In this document: positions 50,151 through 58,403 of the stretch, piece after piece | How positions within the stretch are numbered: position 1 is the first letter of the stretch | How the letters are laid out: each line of letters opens with the position of its first letter | Assembly (NCBI GenBank): GCA_937920725.1 | Contig: CALEUW010000038.1 | Location: forward strand, 1 to 62,835 | Direction of reading: 5' to 3' | DNA: 62,835 bases | Origin: UMGS1601 sp900553335 | Lineage (GTDB): Bacteria; Bacillota; Clostridia; Oscillospirales; Ruminococcaceae | Position numbers and translations under genes: made by a program | Notes under the pieces: generated by a model | What the model was told of the DNA's origin: nothing | The model's input: only the letters and a program-made list of their open reading frames with translations | Database searches by the model: none

Positions 50151-50202
50151 TAAATTATGGTATAATGCATATATTTTCGACTCTTTCCGCAAGGAAGGAG
50201 GG

Positions 50203-50282
50203 GTGACATACTTAGTTTTGTATAGCCTGACATGGCAAGTGTAGTTGGTTACGGCATTTGCAAGTGAATTGACAGGAAGTAA
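50203..50282 (+). pseudogene. Decayed second copy of the type I toxin gene
   Basis: The promoter TGG-TATAAT, the leader CTCTTTCCGCAAGGAAGGAGG and the start region closely repeat locus 1 (49682-49730). The coding part after GTG 50203 reads VTYLVLYSL in one frame and MASVVGYGICK in another, then TGA where homologous toxins have Trp, then IDRK. A frameshift and a nonsense change have therefore broken it. No antisense promoter remains; the acpP terminator follows. Confidence 0.65.
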
Positions 50283-50308
50283 GCACGCCAAAGATCCCAA
50301 ATAAAAAA

Positions 50309-50330
50309 GCCCACCGATATTCAGGTGGGC
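50309..50330 (-). terminator. Terminator of the fatty-acid operon
   Basis: A 7-bp GC stem (GCCCACC/GGTGGGC) followed on the minus strand by TTTTTTAT, 12 bases beyond the acpP stop. Confidence 0.87.
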
Positions 50331-50341
50331 TTCTATTAAAA

Positions 50342-50563
50342 TTAGCCTTCAATGATCTTAACGATATCTCCAACAGTTTTAACGTTTTCAACCTCGTCGT
50401 CAGAAATCTTAACATCGAATTCTTCTTCAAGAGTCATAATCATATCAACTATGTCGAGTGAATCAGCACCGAGATCGTCAATAATTGAAGCGTCCATAGT
50501 AACCTTATCCTCATCAACGTCAAGCTGATCAACTATAATCTCTTTTACCTTATCTAAAGTCAT
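50342..50563 (-). CDS. acpP: Acyl carrier protein
   Basis: AcpP carries growing fatty acyl chains on a phosphopantetheine attached to Ser35 in LGADSLDIV. The 73-residue acidic protein has the usual four-helix pattern, with EEEFDVKISDDEVENVKTVGD after the Ser. It is the last gene of the fab operon here; in many Clostridia it follows fabH instead. GGAGGGC precedes the start. Confidence 0.96.
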   Translation of the reverse strand: MTLDKVKEIIVDQLDVDEDKVTMDASIIDDLGADSLDIVDMIMTLEEEFDVKISDDEVENVKTVGDIVKIIEG

Positions 50564-50616
50564 TTGAATTGCCCTCCTATCCCTGTAATTTGGATTATGA
50601 AAACGGTGAATAAGAC

Positions 50617-51420
50617 TTACTCATCAAACTCCCCGATTTTCCTAAACTTATTATAGCGTTCATTTAACAATTCGTCAATACCTTTTTGTAATTTTCTTTC
50701 CAAAGCTTTTTCAAGATAATGGGAAATGTTTTCTGCTGTTTCCTCTGAAGAATTGTGAGCGCCTCCGTCCGGTTCTGGAATAATATACTCGCAGACCTCC
50801 AAAGAAAGCAGATCCTGCGCTGTGATTTTCATAATATCACACGCCTCACGCTCTCTTGAAGCGTCTTTCCAAAGGATTGACGCAAATCCACGGGGAGATA
50901 TTACGCAGTAAATTGCGTTTTCAAGCATTGCAAGCTCATCGCATACGCCGAGAGCCAACGCTCCGCCGCTTCCGGCTTCACCGAGAACAATTGAGATGAT
51001 CGGCGTTTTGAGCGTCATAAATTCCATGATGTTTCGGGAAATTGCTTCACCTTGTCCTCTTTCCTCAGCTTCAATTCCGCAGAACGCTCCGGGAGTGTCG
51101 ATAAGGCATATTACCGGTCGGTGAAACTTTTCAGCCTGTTTTGCAAGCCGTAACGCTTTTCGATAACCCTCGGGGTGAGGCATGGAAAAATTAGAAGCTT
51201 TATTTTCCTCTAAATTTCTTCCCTTTACCTGCGCCAGAACAGTTACAGGAGTTCCCTTAAAATATCCTATTCCGCCGATAATAGCGCCGTCGTCACCGTA
51301 GTATCTGTCGCCGTGCATCTCAAAAAAGTCATCAAAAAGAAGCGGAATATAATCTCTTACCGTCGGGCGGTATTTATTTCTTATTATATCAAGCTTTTGA
51401 CTTGCTAAAAGATCACTCAT
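50617..51420 (-). CDS. accA: Acetyl-CoA carboxylase, carboxyltransferase alpha subunit
   Basis: AccA and AccD form the carboxyltransferase that makes malonyl-CoA. The protein of about 267 residues has YRKALRLAKQAEKFHRPVICLIDTPGAFCG (split: conserved PVICLIDTPGA), GRNLEENKASNFSMPHPEGY and LGEAGSGGALALG. It overlaps accD; ATG 51420 shares eight bases with the accD end, and a GTG at 51432 is the alternative. It is shorter than E. coli AccA (319), normal for Firmicutes. Confidence 0.94.
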   Translation of the reverse strand: MSDLLASQKLDIIRNKYRPTVRDYIPLLFDDFFEMHGDRYYGDDGAIIGGIGYFKGTPVTVLAQVKGRNLEENKASNFSMPHPEGYRKALRLAKQAEKFHRPVICLIDTPGAFCGIEAEERGQGEAISRNIMEFMTLKTPIISIVLGEAGSGGALALGVCDELAMLENAIYCVISPRGFASILWKDASREREACDIMKITAQDLLSLEVCEYIIPEPDGGAHNSSEETAENISHYLEKALERKLQKGIDELLNERYNKFRKIGEFDE

Positions 51421-52285
51421 CTTCCTTAACACCCCCGTGAAGCTTTATGAGGTGGGCAATCGTTCTTCTGATTTTCCGCCTTTCAACTATCATATCGACA
51501 AACCCTTTTTCCATTAAAAACTCAGCGGACTGAAAATCTTCAGGAAGTCTTTGTCTTATTGTTCCTTCGATTACACGTCTTCCTGCAAATCCGATCAAAA
51601 CCTTAGGCTCCGCGATAATAATATCGCCGACAGATGCAAACGAAGCCGTAACACCTCCTGTTGTCGGGTCGGTCATTACGGTTATATAAAGACCTCCTGC
51701 CGCATTGTGTCTTGCGACCGCTCCGTTTGTCTTAGCCATTTGCATAAGAGAAACTATTCCTTCCTGCATTCTGGCTCCTCCGGAGGCAGTAAAAACTATA
51801 ACCGGGAGTTTTTCCTTTGTTGCATACTCAATAGCGCGGGTAAGCTTTTCGCCGACAACGCTCCCCATAGACGCCATCATGTATCTTGAATCCATTATGG
51901 CTATAACAACACGAAGTTTTCTTATCTTCGCTTCTCCTGTTATGATGGCATCGTTAAGCTTGGTCTTTTCCCGTAAAGCCTTCTGCTTTTCCTCGTATTC
52001 AGGATAGTCTATCGGATTTTTTGAAACCATGTTTTTGTCAAATTCAATAAAGCTTCCCTTGTCTACAGTAAGATCAAGCCTTTCCTTAGCGGATATTCTT
52101 GAATGATATCCGCAATTAGGACATACCTTTGCATTTGAAACAAAATCGTCCATAAACGAAACGCTTCGGCATCTCGGACACTTAAACATAAGGTCTGCAG
52201 GTATGTCGTTTTTATTCGGCTTTTGAGGAGATTTGTCCTCGCCGTTAAAACGTGTTTTTACAACTGAAAATAAATCTTCAAGCAA
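51413..52285 (-). CDS. accD: Acetyl-CoA carboxylase, carboxyltransferase beta subunit
   Basis: AccD carries the zinc ribbon (CPRCRSVSF and CPNCGYH, four cysteines) and half of the active site, with TASGGARMQEGIVSLMQMAK and DPTTGGVTASFA. The 290-residue length is typical. It follows accC across a 103-base gap that contains the largest heptamer-repeat element. Confidence 0.95.
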   Translation of the reverse strand: MLEDLFSVVKTRFNGEDKSPQKPNKNDIPADLMFKCPRCRSVSFMDDFVSNAKVCPNCGYHSRISAKERLDLTVDKGSFIEFDKNMVSKNPIDYPEYEEKQKALREKTKLNDAIITGEAKIRKLRVVIAIMDSRYMMASMGSVVGEKLTRAIEYATKEKLPVIVFTASGGARMQEGIVSLMQMAKTNGAVARHNAAGGLYITVMTDPTTGGVTASFASVGDIIIAEPKVLIGFAGRRVIEGTIRQRLPEDFQSAEFLMEKGFVDMIVERRKIRRTIAHLIKLHGGVKEDE

Positions 52286-52327
52286 AATAAATCCTTCCTT
52301 TCAAAGCAAAGGTGAAAAGAAAAGTAA

Positions 52328-52392
52328 TGGACAATGGATAATTAACTCTGAACTTAAAGTTGAATTGTCCATTGTCCATTGTAAATTATCAA
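52328..52392. repeat. Heptamer repeats in inverted arrangement (hairpin)
   Basis: TGGACAA-TGGATAA (52328-52341) and TTGTCCA-TTGTCCA-TTGTAAA-TTATCAA (52365-52392) face each other. They form an 18-bp stem with one mismatch and a loop of about 17-20 bases. It lies inside the fab operon between accC and accD and does not have a T run on the minus strand. Confidence 0.7.
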
Positions 52393-53741
52393 TTATTATG
52401 TATAATATCGGTTCTTCCTAAAAAGCCGTTATCGTAATCACCTTTTAAAAATTCTTCACGGCGAATAAGCCTTAAATGAAAATCGATATTTGTCGAAACC
52501 CCGTCTACAATAAATTCGGAAAGCGCCCAGCGCATTTTAGCAATTGCAGTTTCTCTGTCGGACGCATGGACAATAAGCTTTGCTATCATGGAGTCGTAAT
52601 ACGGAGAAATTTCACAGCCTTGATAACAAGCGCTGTCGATTCTTATTCCGGGCCCCCCCGGAACGTATAGGGATTTGATAATTCCGGGTGAAGGAAGAAA
52701 GTTAATTTCAGGGTTTTCCGCATTGATTCTGCATTCGATTGAATGTCCCTGAAGCTTAACATCCTCCTGTTTAACAGTAAGCTTCTCACCGCCGGCTATT
52801 AAAAGCTGCCATTTAACAAGGTCAATTCCCGTAACCTCTTCGGTTATAGGGTGTTCAACCTGAATACGGGTGTTCATCTCCATGAAGTAGTAGTTTAAGT
52901 GTTTGTCAACTAAAAATTCAATAGTTCCTGCATTTCTGTATCCGCATACTTTTGCGGCAGCAACTGCAGATTCTCCCATTTTGCGGCGAAGCTCTTTAGT
53001 CATGATAGGTGAAGGGGTTTCTTCCAAAACCTTTTGGTTTCTTCTTTGCATAGAGCAATCTCTCTCGCCTAAATAAATAACATTTCCGAAATTATCGGCC
53101 AATATCTGTATTTCTATATGTTTTGGATTCTCAATGAACTTTTCGAGATATACCTCGTCGTTTCCAAAGCACGAAAGCGCCTCCTGCTTTGCAGCAGTCA
53201 TCTGCGACTCAAGCTCGGCCTCGCTTTGAACGATTCGTATTCCTCTTCCGCCGCCGCCGGCAGAAGCTTTTACTAAAACGGGGTATCCGATTTTTTCTGC
53301 AAGCTCTTTGGCCTCCGTTATACTTTTTACAGCTCCTTCAGAGCCAAGAATAACGGGAACTCCTGCATTCTTCATCGTTTCCTTAGCCTGAGCCTTGTCG
53401 CCAAGCATTTCGATAGATTCGGGTCGGGGACCGATAAAGGTTATCCCGCATTTTTCACAGGTTTTTGCAAAATGCGGATTTTCGGACAAAAATCCAAATC
53501 CGGGGTGAATAGCGTCAGCTCCTGTCAGCTCGCAAGCCGCAATGATCTCACGCATATTAAGATAGCTGTCCTTGCTTTGAGGAGGTCCGATGCAGACCGA
53601 TTCATCAGCAATTTTAGCATGAAGCGCATTTTTGTCCGCAGTTGAATATACCGCAACGGTTTTTATTCCAAGCTCACGGCAGGCACGGATTATTCTTACG
53701 GCGATTTCGCCCCTGTTTGCAATTAATACTTTATTAAGCAC
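52389..53741 (-). CDS. accC: Acetyl-CoA carboxylase, biotin carboxylase subunit
   Basis: AccC carboxylates the biotin on AccB with bicarbonate and ATP. The 450-residue protein has KVLIANRGEIAVRIIRACRE, the ATP-grasp glycine loop VKASAGGGGRGIRIV, MEMNTRIQVEHPITEEVTG and the C-terminal domain. The start is GTG at 53741 with AAGGAG about 13 bases upstream. Confidence 0.96.
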   Translation of the reverse strand: MLNKVLIANRGEIAVRIIRACRELGIKTVAVYSTADKNALHAKIADESVCIGPPQSKDSYLNMREIIAACELTGADAIHPGFGFLSENPHFAKTCEKCGITFIGPRPESIEMLGDKAQAKETMKNAGVPVILGSEGAVKSITEAKELAEKIGYPVLVKASAGGGGRGIRIVQSEAELESQMTAAKQEALSCFGNDEVYLEKFIENPKHIEIQILADNFGNVIYLGERDCSMQRRNQKVLEETPSPIMTKELRRKMGESAVAAAKVCGYRNAGTIEFLVDKHLNYYFMEMNTRIQVEHPITEEVTGIDLVKWQLLIAGGEKLTVKQEDVKLQGHSIECRINAENPEINFLPSPGIIKSLYVPGGPGIRIDSACYQGCEISPYYDSMIAKLIVHASDRETAIAKMRWALSEFIVDGVSTNIDFHLRLIRREEFLKGDYDNGFLGRTDIIHNN

Positions 53742-53773
53742 TTTTAAGGCGCATCTCCTTTCGGTATCGTGAA

Positions 53774-54205
53774 TTACTTAATGGCAAAGGTAATCTCGCA
53801 TGAAACTGCCTTTTTGCCGTTTACGGTTGCTATTCCCTTTCCAACTCCTAAAGGACCTCTTACTTTGATAATTTCAACCTCGAGCGTAAGAGTGTCGCCG
53901 GGAACAACCTGCTGACGGAACTTGCAGTTGTTTATTCCGCCGAAAAGACCGATTTTTCCCTTGTTTTCAGGGAGGGATAAAAGTGCAACCGCTCCTGCCT
54001 GCGCAAGCATTTCAACCATCAAAACGCCCGGTGTTACAGGATATTCAGGGAAATGTCCCTTAAACCAAAAATCCTCTTCTTTTATATATTTTGTCGCAAC
54101 TACCCGTTTTCCTATCTCAAGCTCATTTATCTCATCAATAAGAAGAAACGGATCTCTGTGAGGGATAATTTCCATTATTTGCTCTTTGTTCATTAAAACT
54201 GACAT
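53774..54205 (-). CDS. fabZ: 3-hydroxyacyl-ACP dehydratase FabZ
   Basis: FabZ removes water from hydroxyacyl-ACP. The 143-residue protein has the hot-dog fold motif IIPHRDPFLLIDEI with the active-site His, then KGHFPEYPVTPGVLMVEMLAQAG with the catalytic Glu. GGAGG is nine bases before the ATG at 54205; MNKEQ at residue 5 is a later option. It sits between accB and accC as is common. Confidence 0.96.
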   Translation of the reverse strand: MSVLMNKEQIMEIIPHRDPFLLIDEINELEIGKRVVATKYIKEEDFWFKGHFPEYPVTPGVLMVEMLAQAGAVALLSLPENKGKIGLFGGINNCKFRQQVVPGDTLTLEVEIIKVRGPLGVGKGIATVNGKKAVSCEITFAIK

Positions 54206-54227
54206 GACGTTTTGTCCTCCAAAAGAG

Positions 54228-54707
54228 TTATTCTAAAATCATAACCGGCTGGTCAAATTCAAGCGCATCCCCGTTTTTTACCAGGATCTCTTTGACAACT
54301 CCGTCAAAATCGCTTGTAACCTCGCTCATTACCTTCATTGATTCTATGATGAAAATAACATCACCTTTTTTAACGCTTTTTCCGACTGTTACAAACGGTG
54401 CGTCATCAGGGGACGGAGCAGCATAAAAAGTTCCGACAATAGGAGCTTTTACAATGTTTCCCGAAATGGCAGGGGCAGGAGCGGCATTTTCAGCTGGTGC
54501 AGAAACAGCAGCTGCTGTCGGTGCAGCCGCAGGCATGCCTGCGATCGGAATTTCCATTGCCGGAGGCGGAACATGACAAGCACATCCTCTTACCGTAATC
54601 ATTTTATCACCGTCGCCGAGAGTGATCTCCTCAAGCTTATTCTCTTTTACTATTTCAGCGAGCTTTTTAATAGAATCAAACTCAAAATCAAATATATTCT
54701 TACCCAT
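54228..54707 (-). CDS. accB: Acetyl-CoA carboxylase, biotin carboxyl carrier protein
   Basis: AccB carries biotin on Lys125 in ESMKVMSEV (ESMK in place of the usual EAMK), attached by BirA, whose gene is at the end of this window. The 159-residue protein has an N-terminal helical part, a flexible Ala/Pro-rich linker (about 55-80) and the 80-residue biotinyl domain. It follows fabF. Confidence 0.95.
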   Translation of the reverse strand: MGKNIFDFEFDSIKKLAEIVKENKLEEITLGDGDKMITVRGCACHVPPPAMEIPIAGMPAAAPTAAAVSAPAENAAPAPAISGNIVKAPIVGTFYAAPSPDDAPFVTVGKSVKKGDVIFIIESMKVMSEVTSDFDGVVKEILVKNGDALEFDQPVMILE

Positions 54708-54727
54708 TTTATTATCGCTCCTTTTCT

Positions 54728-55963
54728 TTACGCTTCGTATTTTTTTATACAGATAGTTGCGTTATGTCCGCCGAAGCCGAGCGAATTTGAAAGCGCACCC
54801 TTAATTTCCTTTTCGATGTTACCTTCAGTTGCGTAGTTTAAATCGCACTCAGGATCGGGAGTTTTATATCCCAAAGTCTTGTGAATAAATCCGTTATGGA
54901 CAGAAAGCGCAGTAACTATAGCTTCAACCGCTCCTGCAGCACCTAAGAGATGACCTATCATGGATTTCGTAGAGTTTATAATGGTGTCCTTTGCCGCATC
55001 TCCAAGCGCCAGCTTAATTGCGGTTGTTTCATACTTGTCGTTAAGGCCGGTTGAAGTTCCGTGAGCGTTGATATATCCAATCTCCGAAGCGGTAAGACCT
55101 GCTTCTTCAAAGCTGTTTACCATAGCTCTTGCGGCAGCTTCTCCTGTTGGGGACGGACTTGTCATATGATAAGCGTCGCCTGTTGCGCCGTATCCGCCGA
55201 CCTCAGCATAAATCTTAGCTCCTCTGGCTTTTGCGTGTTCAAGCTCTTCAAGCACTAAAATTCCGCAGCCTTCGCCAAGAACGAAGCCCTGGCGGTTTGC
55301 ATCGAAAGGAGTTGACGCTTCTTCAGGGTTTTCAGCCTTTGAGAGAGCCTTCATGTTGTTAAATCCGCTTATCGCAAACTTAGTAACACAGGCTTCCGTT
55401 CCGCCTGCAAGGCAAACGTCTAAATATCCGTCCTTTATCTTTCTGAAGGCTTCTCCTATTGCATGAGTAGCCGAAGCGCAGGCAGTAGTTGTACAATAGT
55501 TATCACCCTTAAAGCCTGTTTTCATAGCGATAGTTCCTGCTGCCATGTTTGTTATCATCATAGGGATATAGAAAACTGAAATTCTGTCAGGACCTTTTTC
55601 AACAAAGTTGGAATGCTGTTTTTCCGTTTCGTGAAGTCCGCCGATTCCGGCACCTACAATAACGCCCGCTCTGTACGGATCAATATCCGAGAAATCTGTA
55701 CCTGCGTCATTCAAAGCTTCCTTTGCGGAGCAAACTGCAAACTGAGTGAAGCGGTCCATTCTTCTCGCTTCTTTTTTTTCAATCACTCCGGTTGGATCAA
55801 AATCCTTTACGCTTCCAACAACCTTAATCGGAATGTCTGAGGTATCAAACTCATCGATCGTTTTAATTCCCAGCTTGTTAGCCTTTATGTTTTCCCAGAA
55901 CTCCGCCACGTTTTTACCGAGCGGATTTACCGTTCCCATTCCTGTTATAACTACTCTCTTCAT
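54728..55963 (-). CDS. fabF: 3-oxoacyl-ACP synthase II
   Basis: FabF extends acyl chains by two carbons. The 411-residue thiolase-fold protein has the nucleophile Cys162 in TTACASATHAIG, His in NAHGTSTGLNDKYE and His in SMIGHLLGAAG. The length is normal. It sits between fabG and accB. Confidence 0.97.
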   Translation of the reverse strand: MKRVVITGMGTVNPLGKNVAEFWENIKANKLGIKTIDEFDTSDIPIKVVGSVKDFDPTGVIEKKEARRMDRFTQFAVCSAKEALNDAGTDFSDIDPYRAGVIVGAGIGGLHETEKQHSNFVEKGPDRISVFYIPMMITNMAAGTIAMKTGFKGDNYCTTTACASATHAIGEAFRKIKDGYLDVCLAGGTEACVTKFAISGFNNMKALSKAENPEEASTPFDANRQGFVLGEGCGILVLEELEHAKARGAKIYAEVGGYGATGDAYHMTSPSPTGEAAARAMVNSFEEAGLTASEIGYINAHGTSTGLNDKYETTAIKLALGDAAKDTIINSTKSMIGHLLGAAGAVEAIVTALSVHNGFIHKTLGYKTPDPECDLNYATEGNIEKEIKGALSNSLGFGGHNATICIKKYEA

Positions 55964-55993
55964 AAGAAAAATTCCTTTCTAAAAAGCTTGGTT

Positions 55994-56728
55994 TTACATT
56001 GAAAGTCCGCCTGAGATCTCAATTACCTGTCCTGTAACATAGCTTGCGTCCTCTGATGCCAAGAACGAAACAACTCCGGCTATTTCATCTACAGTTCCGT
56101 ATCGCTTCATAGCGATCTGAGCAAGCATTGCAGATCTTTGTTCGTCTGTAAGCTTGTCCGTCATCGGTGTTTTTATAAAGCCCGGAGCGACTGCGTTACA
56201 GGTAACGCCCCTTGAACCCAGCTCCTTTGCGACCGTTTTTGTCATTCCGACAATAGCCGCCTTTGTCGCTGAATAATTTATCTGTCCCGGGTTTCCGTAA
56301 AGTCCTGCAACAGATGCAAGATTTACTATTCTTCCCGATCTTTGTCTCATCATAATATTTCCGACAAATTTCGTCATATTAAAAACGCTTTTTTGGTTTA
56401 CCGCAACTACCATATCATACTGCTCTTCGCTCATTCTTGCCATTAAGCCGTCACGGGTGATTCCTGCGTTGTTTACTAAAACATCAATTGATCCGAAACG
56501 CTCTTTAACAGCTTTTACCGTTTCCTCAACCTGAGCGTAGCTTGATACGTCGCAGATGAAAACCTCTGCCTGGACGCCCTGTTCTTTGATCTTCTGAACA
56601 ATGTCGTTGTCCTCAAACATATTTTCGCTTATATCGTTAAGAGCGATGTTGTATCCGTCTTTAGCAAGTCTTAGTGCGATTGCCGCACCTATTCCTCTTG
56701 CAGAGCCTGTTATCAATGCTGTTGCCAT
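55994..56728 (-). CDS. fabG: 3-oxoacyl-ACP reductase
   Basis: FabG reduces 3-ketoacyl-ACP with NADPH. The 244-residue short-chain dehydrogenase has GSARGIGAAIALRLA, NNAGITRDGL, Ser in NLASVAGLYG and the Tyr-x-x-x-Lys pair in INYSATKAAIVGM. The C-terminal ASYVTGQVIEISGGLSM is typical. Confidence 0.96.
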   Translation of the reverse strand: MATALITGSARGIGAAIALRLAKDGYNIALNDISENMFEDNDIVQKIKEQGVQAEVFICDVSSYAQVEETVKAVKERFGSIDVLVNNAGITRDGLMARMSEEQYDMVVAVNQKSVFNMTKFVGNIMMRQRSGRIVNLASVAGLYGNPGQINYSATKAAIVGMTKTVAKELGSRGVTCNAVAPGFIKTPMTDKLTDEQRSAMLAQIAMKRYGTVDEIAGVVSFLASEDASYVTGQVIEISGGLSM

Positions 56729-56754
56729 AGTTATTATCCTCCGTTAAGTCATGT

Positions 56755-57684
56755 TTACTTTGCTAAAAGCTTTTCAGCCTCAGCAAACATACTTTCTATC
56801 ATATCCTTTGCAGGCTCAACTTTATTGACCATACCTGCAATCGCACCGCAGAGGAAAGAACCCTCATCGAGGTTTCCGTCCTGAACTGCTTTTCTAAGCG
56901 AACCGAGAGTTATTTCTTCAAATTCATCAGGAGTTATGCTTCCATTCATCTCACCGCTTGCAAGACGCTTTGAAAATTTTGTCTTTACGTTTCTGCATGG
57001 GTGTCCAGTTGATCTTCCCGTAACAATGGAATCGGTGTCCTTTGCTTTTACAACAAGCTCCTTGTAGATCGGGTGAATCTGACATTCCTCAGCCGCAAGG
57101 AAGCGGGTTCCTACCTGAACTCCCTCAGCGCCGAGCATGAATGAAGCTGCGATCCCCCGTCCGTCTGCAATTCCGCCGGCTGCAAGAACAGGGATATCAA
57201 CAGCGTCAACTACCTGAGGAACAAGGCACATTGTTGTATTCTCACCTATGTGTCCGCCTGACTCGGTTCCCTCAGCGATAACAGCGTCAGCGCCGGCTCT
57301 TTCCATTCTTTTTGCAAGAGCTACGCTCGGAACGACCGGAATGACTTTAATCCCTGCCTCTTTCCAGGCCTCCATGTATTTGCCCGGATTTCCTGCGCCC
57401 GTTGTTACCAAAGGAACGCCTTCCTCAATTACAAGTCTGGCCAAATCCTCGGTATTCGGTGACATAAGCATTATGTTTACGCCGAATGGCTTATTTCCTA
57501 CTGCCGCTTTTGTTTTTCTTATCTGATCCCTTAAATAATCAATAGGAGCAGATCCGCCTGCAATAATTCCTACTCCTCCTGCATTTGTCACAGCAGCAGC
57601 AAGCGTAGATTCAGCGATCCATGCCATTCCACCCTGAAAAATAGGATATTTACATCCTAAAATCTGTGTTATTCTTGTTGTCAT
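56755..57684 (-). CDS. fabK: Enoyl-ACP reductase II (FabK, flavin type)
   Basis: FabK performs the last reduction of each fatty-acid cycle with FMN and NAD(P)H. The 309-residue barrel has ILGCKYPIFQGGMAWIAE, the conserved ESGGHIGENTT with catalytic His, AAGGIADGRGIAA and GVQVGTRFLA. FabK is unrelated to FabI and usually insensitive to triclosan. No fabI or fabL is present in the window. Confidence 0.96.
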   Translation of the reverse strand: MTTRITQILGCKYPIFQGGMAWIAESTLAAAVTNAGGVGIIAGGSAPIDYLRDQIRKTKAAVGNKPFGVNIMLMSPNTEDLARLVIEEGVPLVTTGAGNPGKYMEAWKEAGIKVIPVVPSVALAKRMERAGADAVIAEGTESGGHIGENTTMCLVPQVVDAVDIPVLAAGGIADGRGIAASFMLGAEGVQVGTRFLAAEECQIHPIYKELVVKAKDTDSIVTGRSTGHPCRNVKTKFSKRLASGEMNGSITPDEFEEITLGSLRKAVQDGNLDEGSFLCGAIAGMVNKVEPAKDMIESMFAEAEKLLAK

Positions 57685-57737
57685 AATAAAAATCTCCTTT
57701 AGTATAGGTCGGTTTATCTAATAAGTACGATACAGTT

Positions 57738-58394
57738 TTAATTCTTTATATCAAATGAAAAATCGTATCTGTCAAGATGATGTTTGACGTTTTTTAAAGC
57801 AGCGTATTCTGCCATACAGATATCAACGCAGTCTAAAATATATTTTTCAATCCGTTTTGATGTCAGGTATTTCGGTTTTTCTCTGCGCCGTTCTTTCAAA
57901 TCTTTGTTTATATCACCGATAAAATCACAAAGCTCAAACGAATAAACATCATTTATTTTTTCGTTAGAAAAATCTTTCGGAACATACAGCGTATTTTCAA
58001 GATCATACTTTTCAGTAAGTATTCCGTTTAATATATGGTAATCGGAATAAAGATCTTCAAGAAGCTTAGGCTCGCCCCTTCTTGAAAGAAGTCCTAAATC
58101 GTAGTACAGCAGTTTTCTGAAAACATTGTCCTCTATGAGATGAAAATAATAGCCTAAGTAAAGCTCGTTTGAGGGGATCTTATCTTTATACCGCTCATAA
58201 AAAGCATAAAAGTCAAAATGCTTTTTTCTTCCGTTGTCAAATACCTCAATAAAATGAGAATTGACTTTTCTTTTATCCGCTGAAATTACAGCATCGGGGA
58301 GTATATGACCGATATAAAACCGGTTTTTATATTTGATTTGCAGAACCTCTCCAAGGCATTTGGCAATTGCAAGATGTATAATTCTTGAAGCCAT
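57738..58394 (-). CDS. Putative zinc-dependent phospholipase C-like protein
   Basis: The 218-residue protein is an unusual member of the fab operon. It begins MASRIIHLAIAKCLGEVLQI, then has GHILPDA, NSHFIEV and LGYYFHLIEDNVF: His and Asp residues spaced as in the zinc-dependent phospholipase C (PF00882-like) fold, although without a signal peptide. Its substrate is unknown. It is 10 bases after fabH and 54 before fabK, so it is co-transcribed. It may be a lipid or nucleotide phosphodiesterase, or simply a passenger gene. Confidence in the family is moderate. Confidence 0.55.
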   Translation of the reverse strand: MASRIIHLAIAKCLGEVLQIKYKNRFYIGHILPDAVISADKRKVNSHFIEVFDNGRKKHFDFYAFYERYKDKIPSNELYLGYYFHLIEDNVFRKLLYYDLGLLSRRGEPKLLEDLYSDYHILNGILTEKYDLENTLYVPKDFSNEKINDVYSFELCDFIGDINKDLKERRREKPKYLTSKRIEKYILDCVDICMAEYAALKNVKHHLDRYDFSFDIKN

Positions 58395-58403
58395 AATTAC
58401 AAA

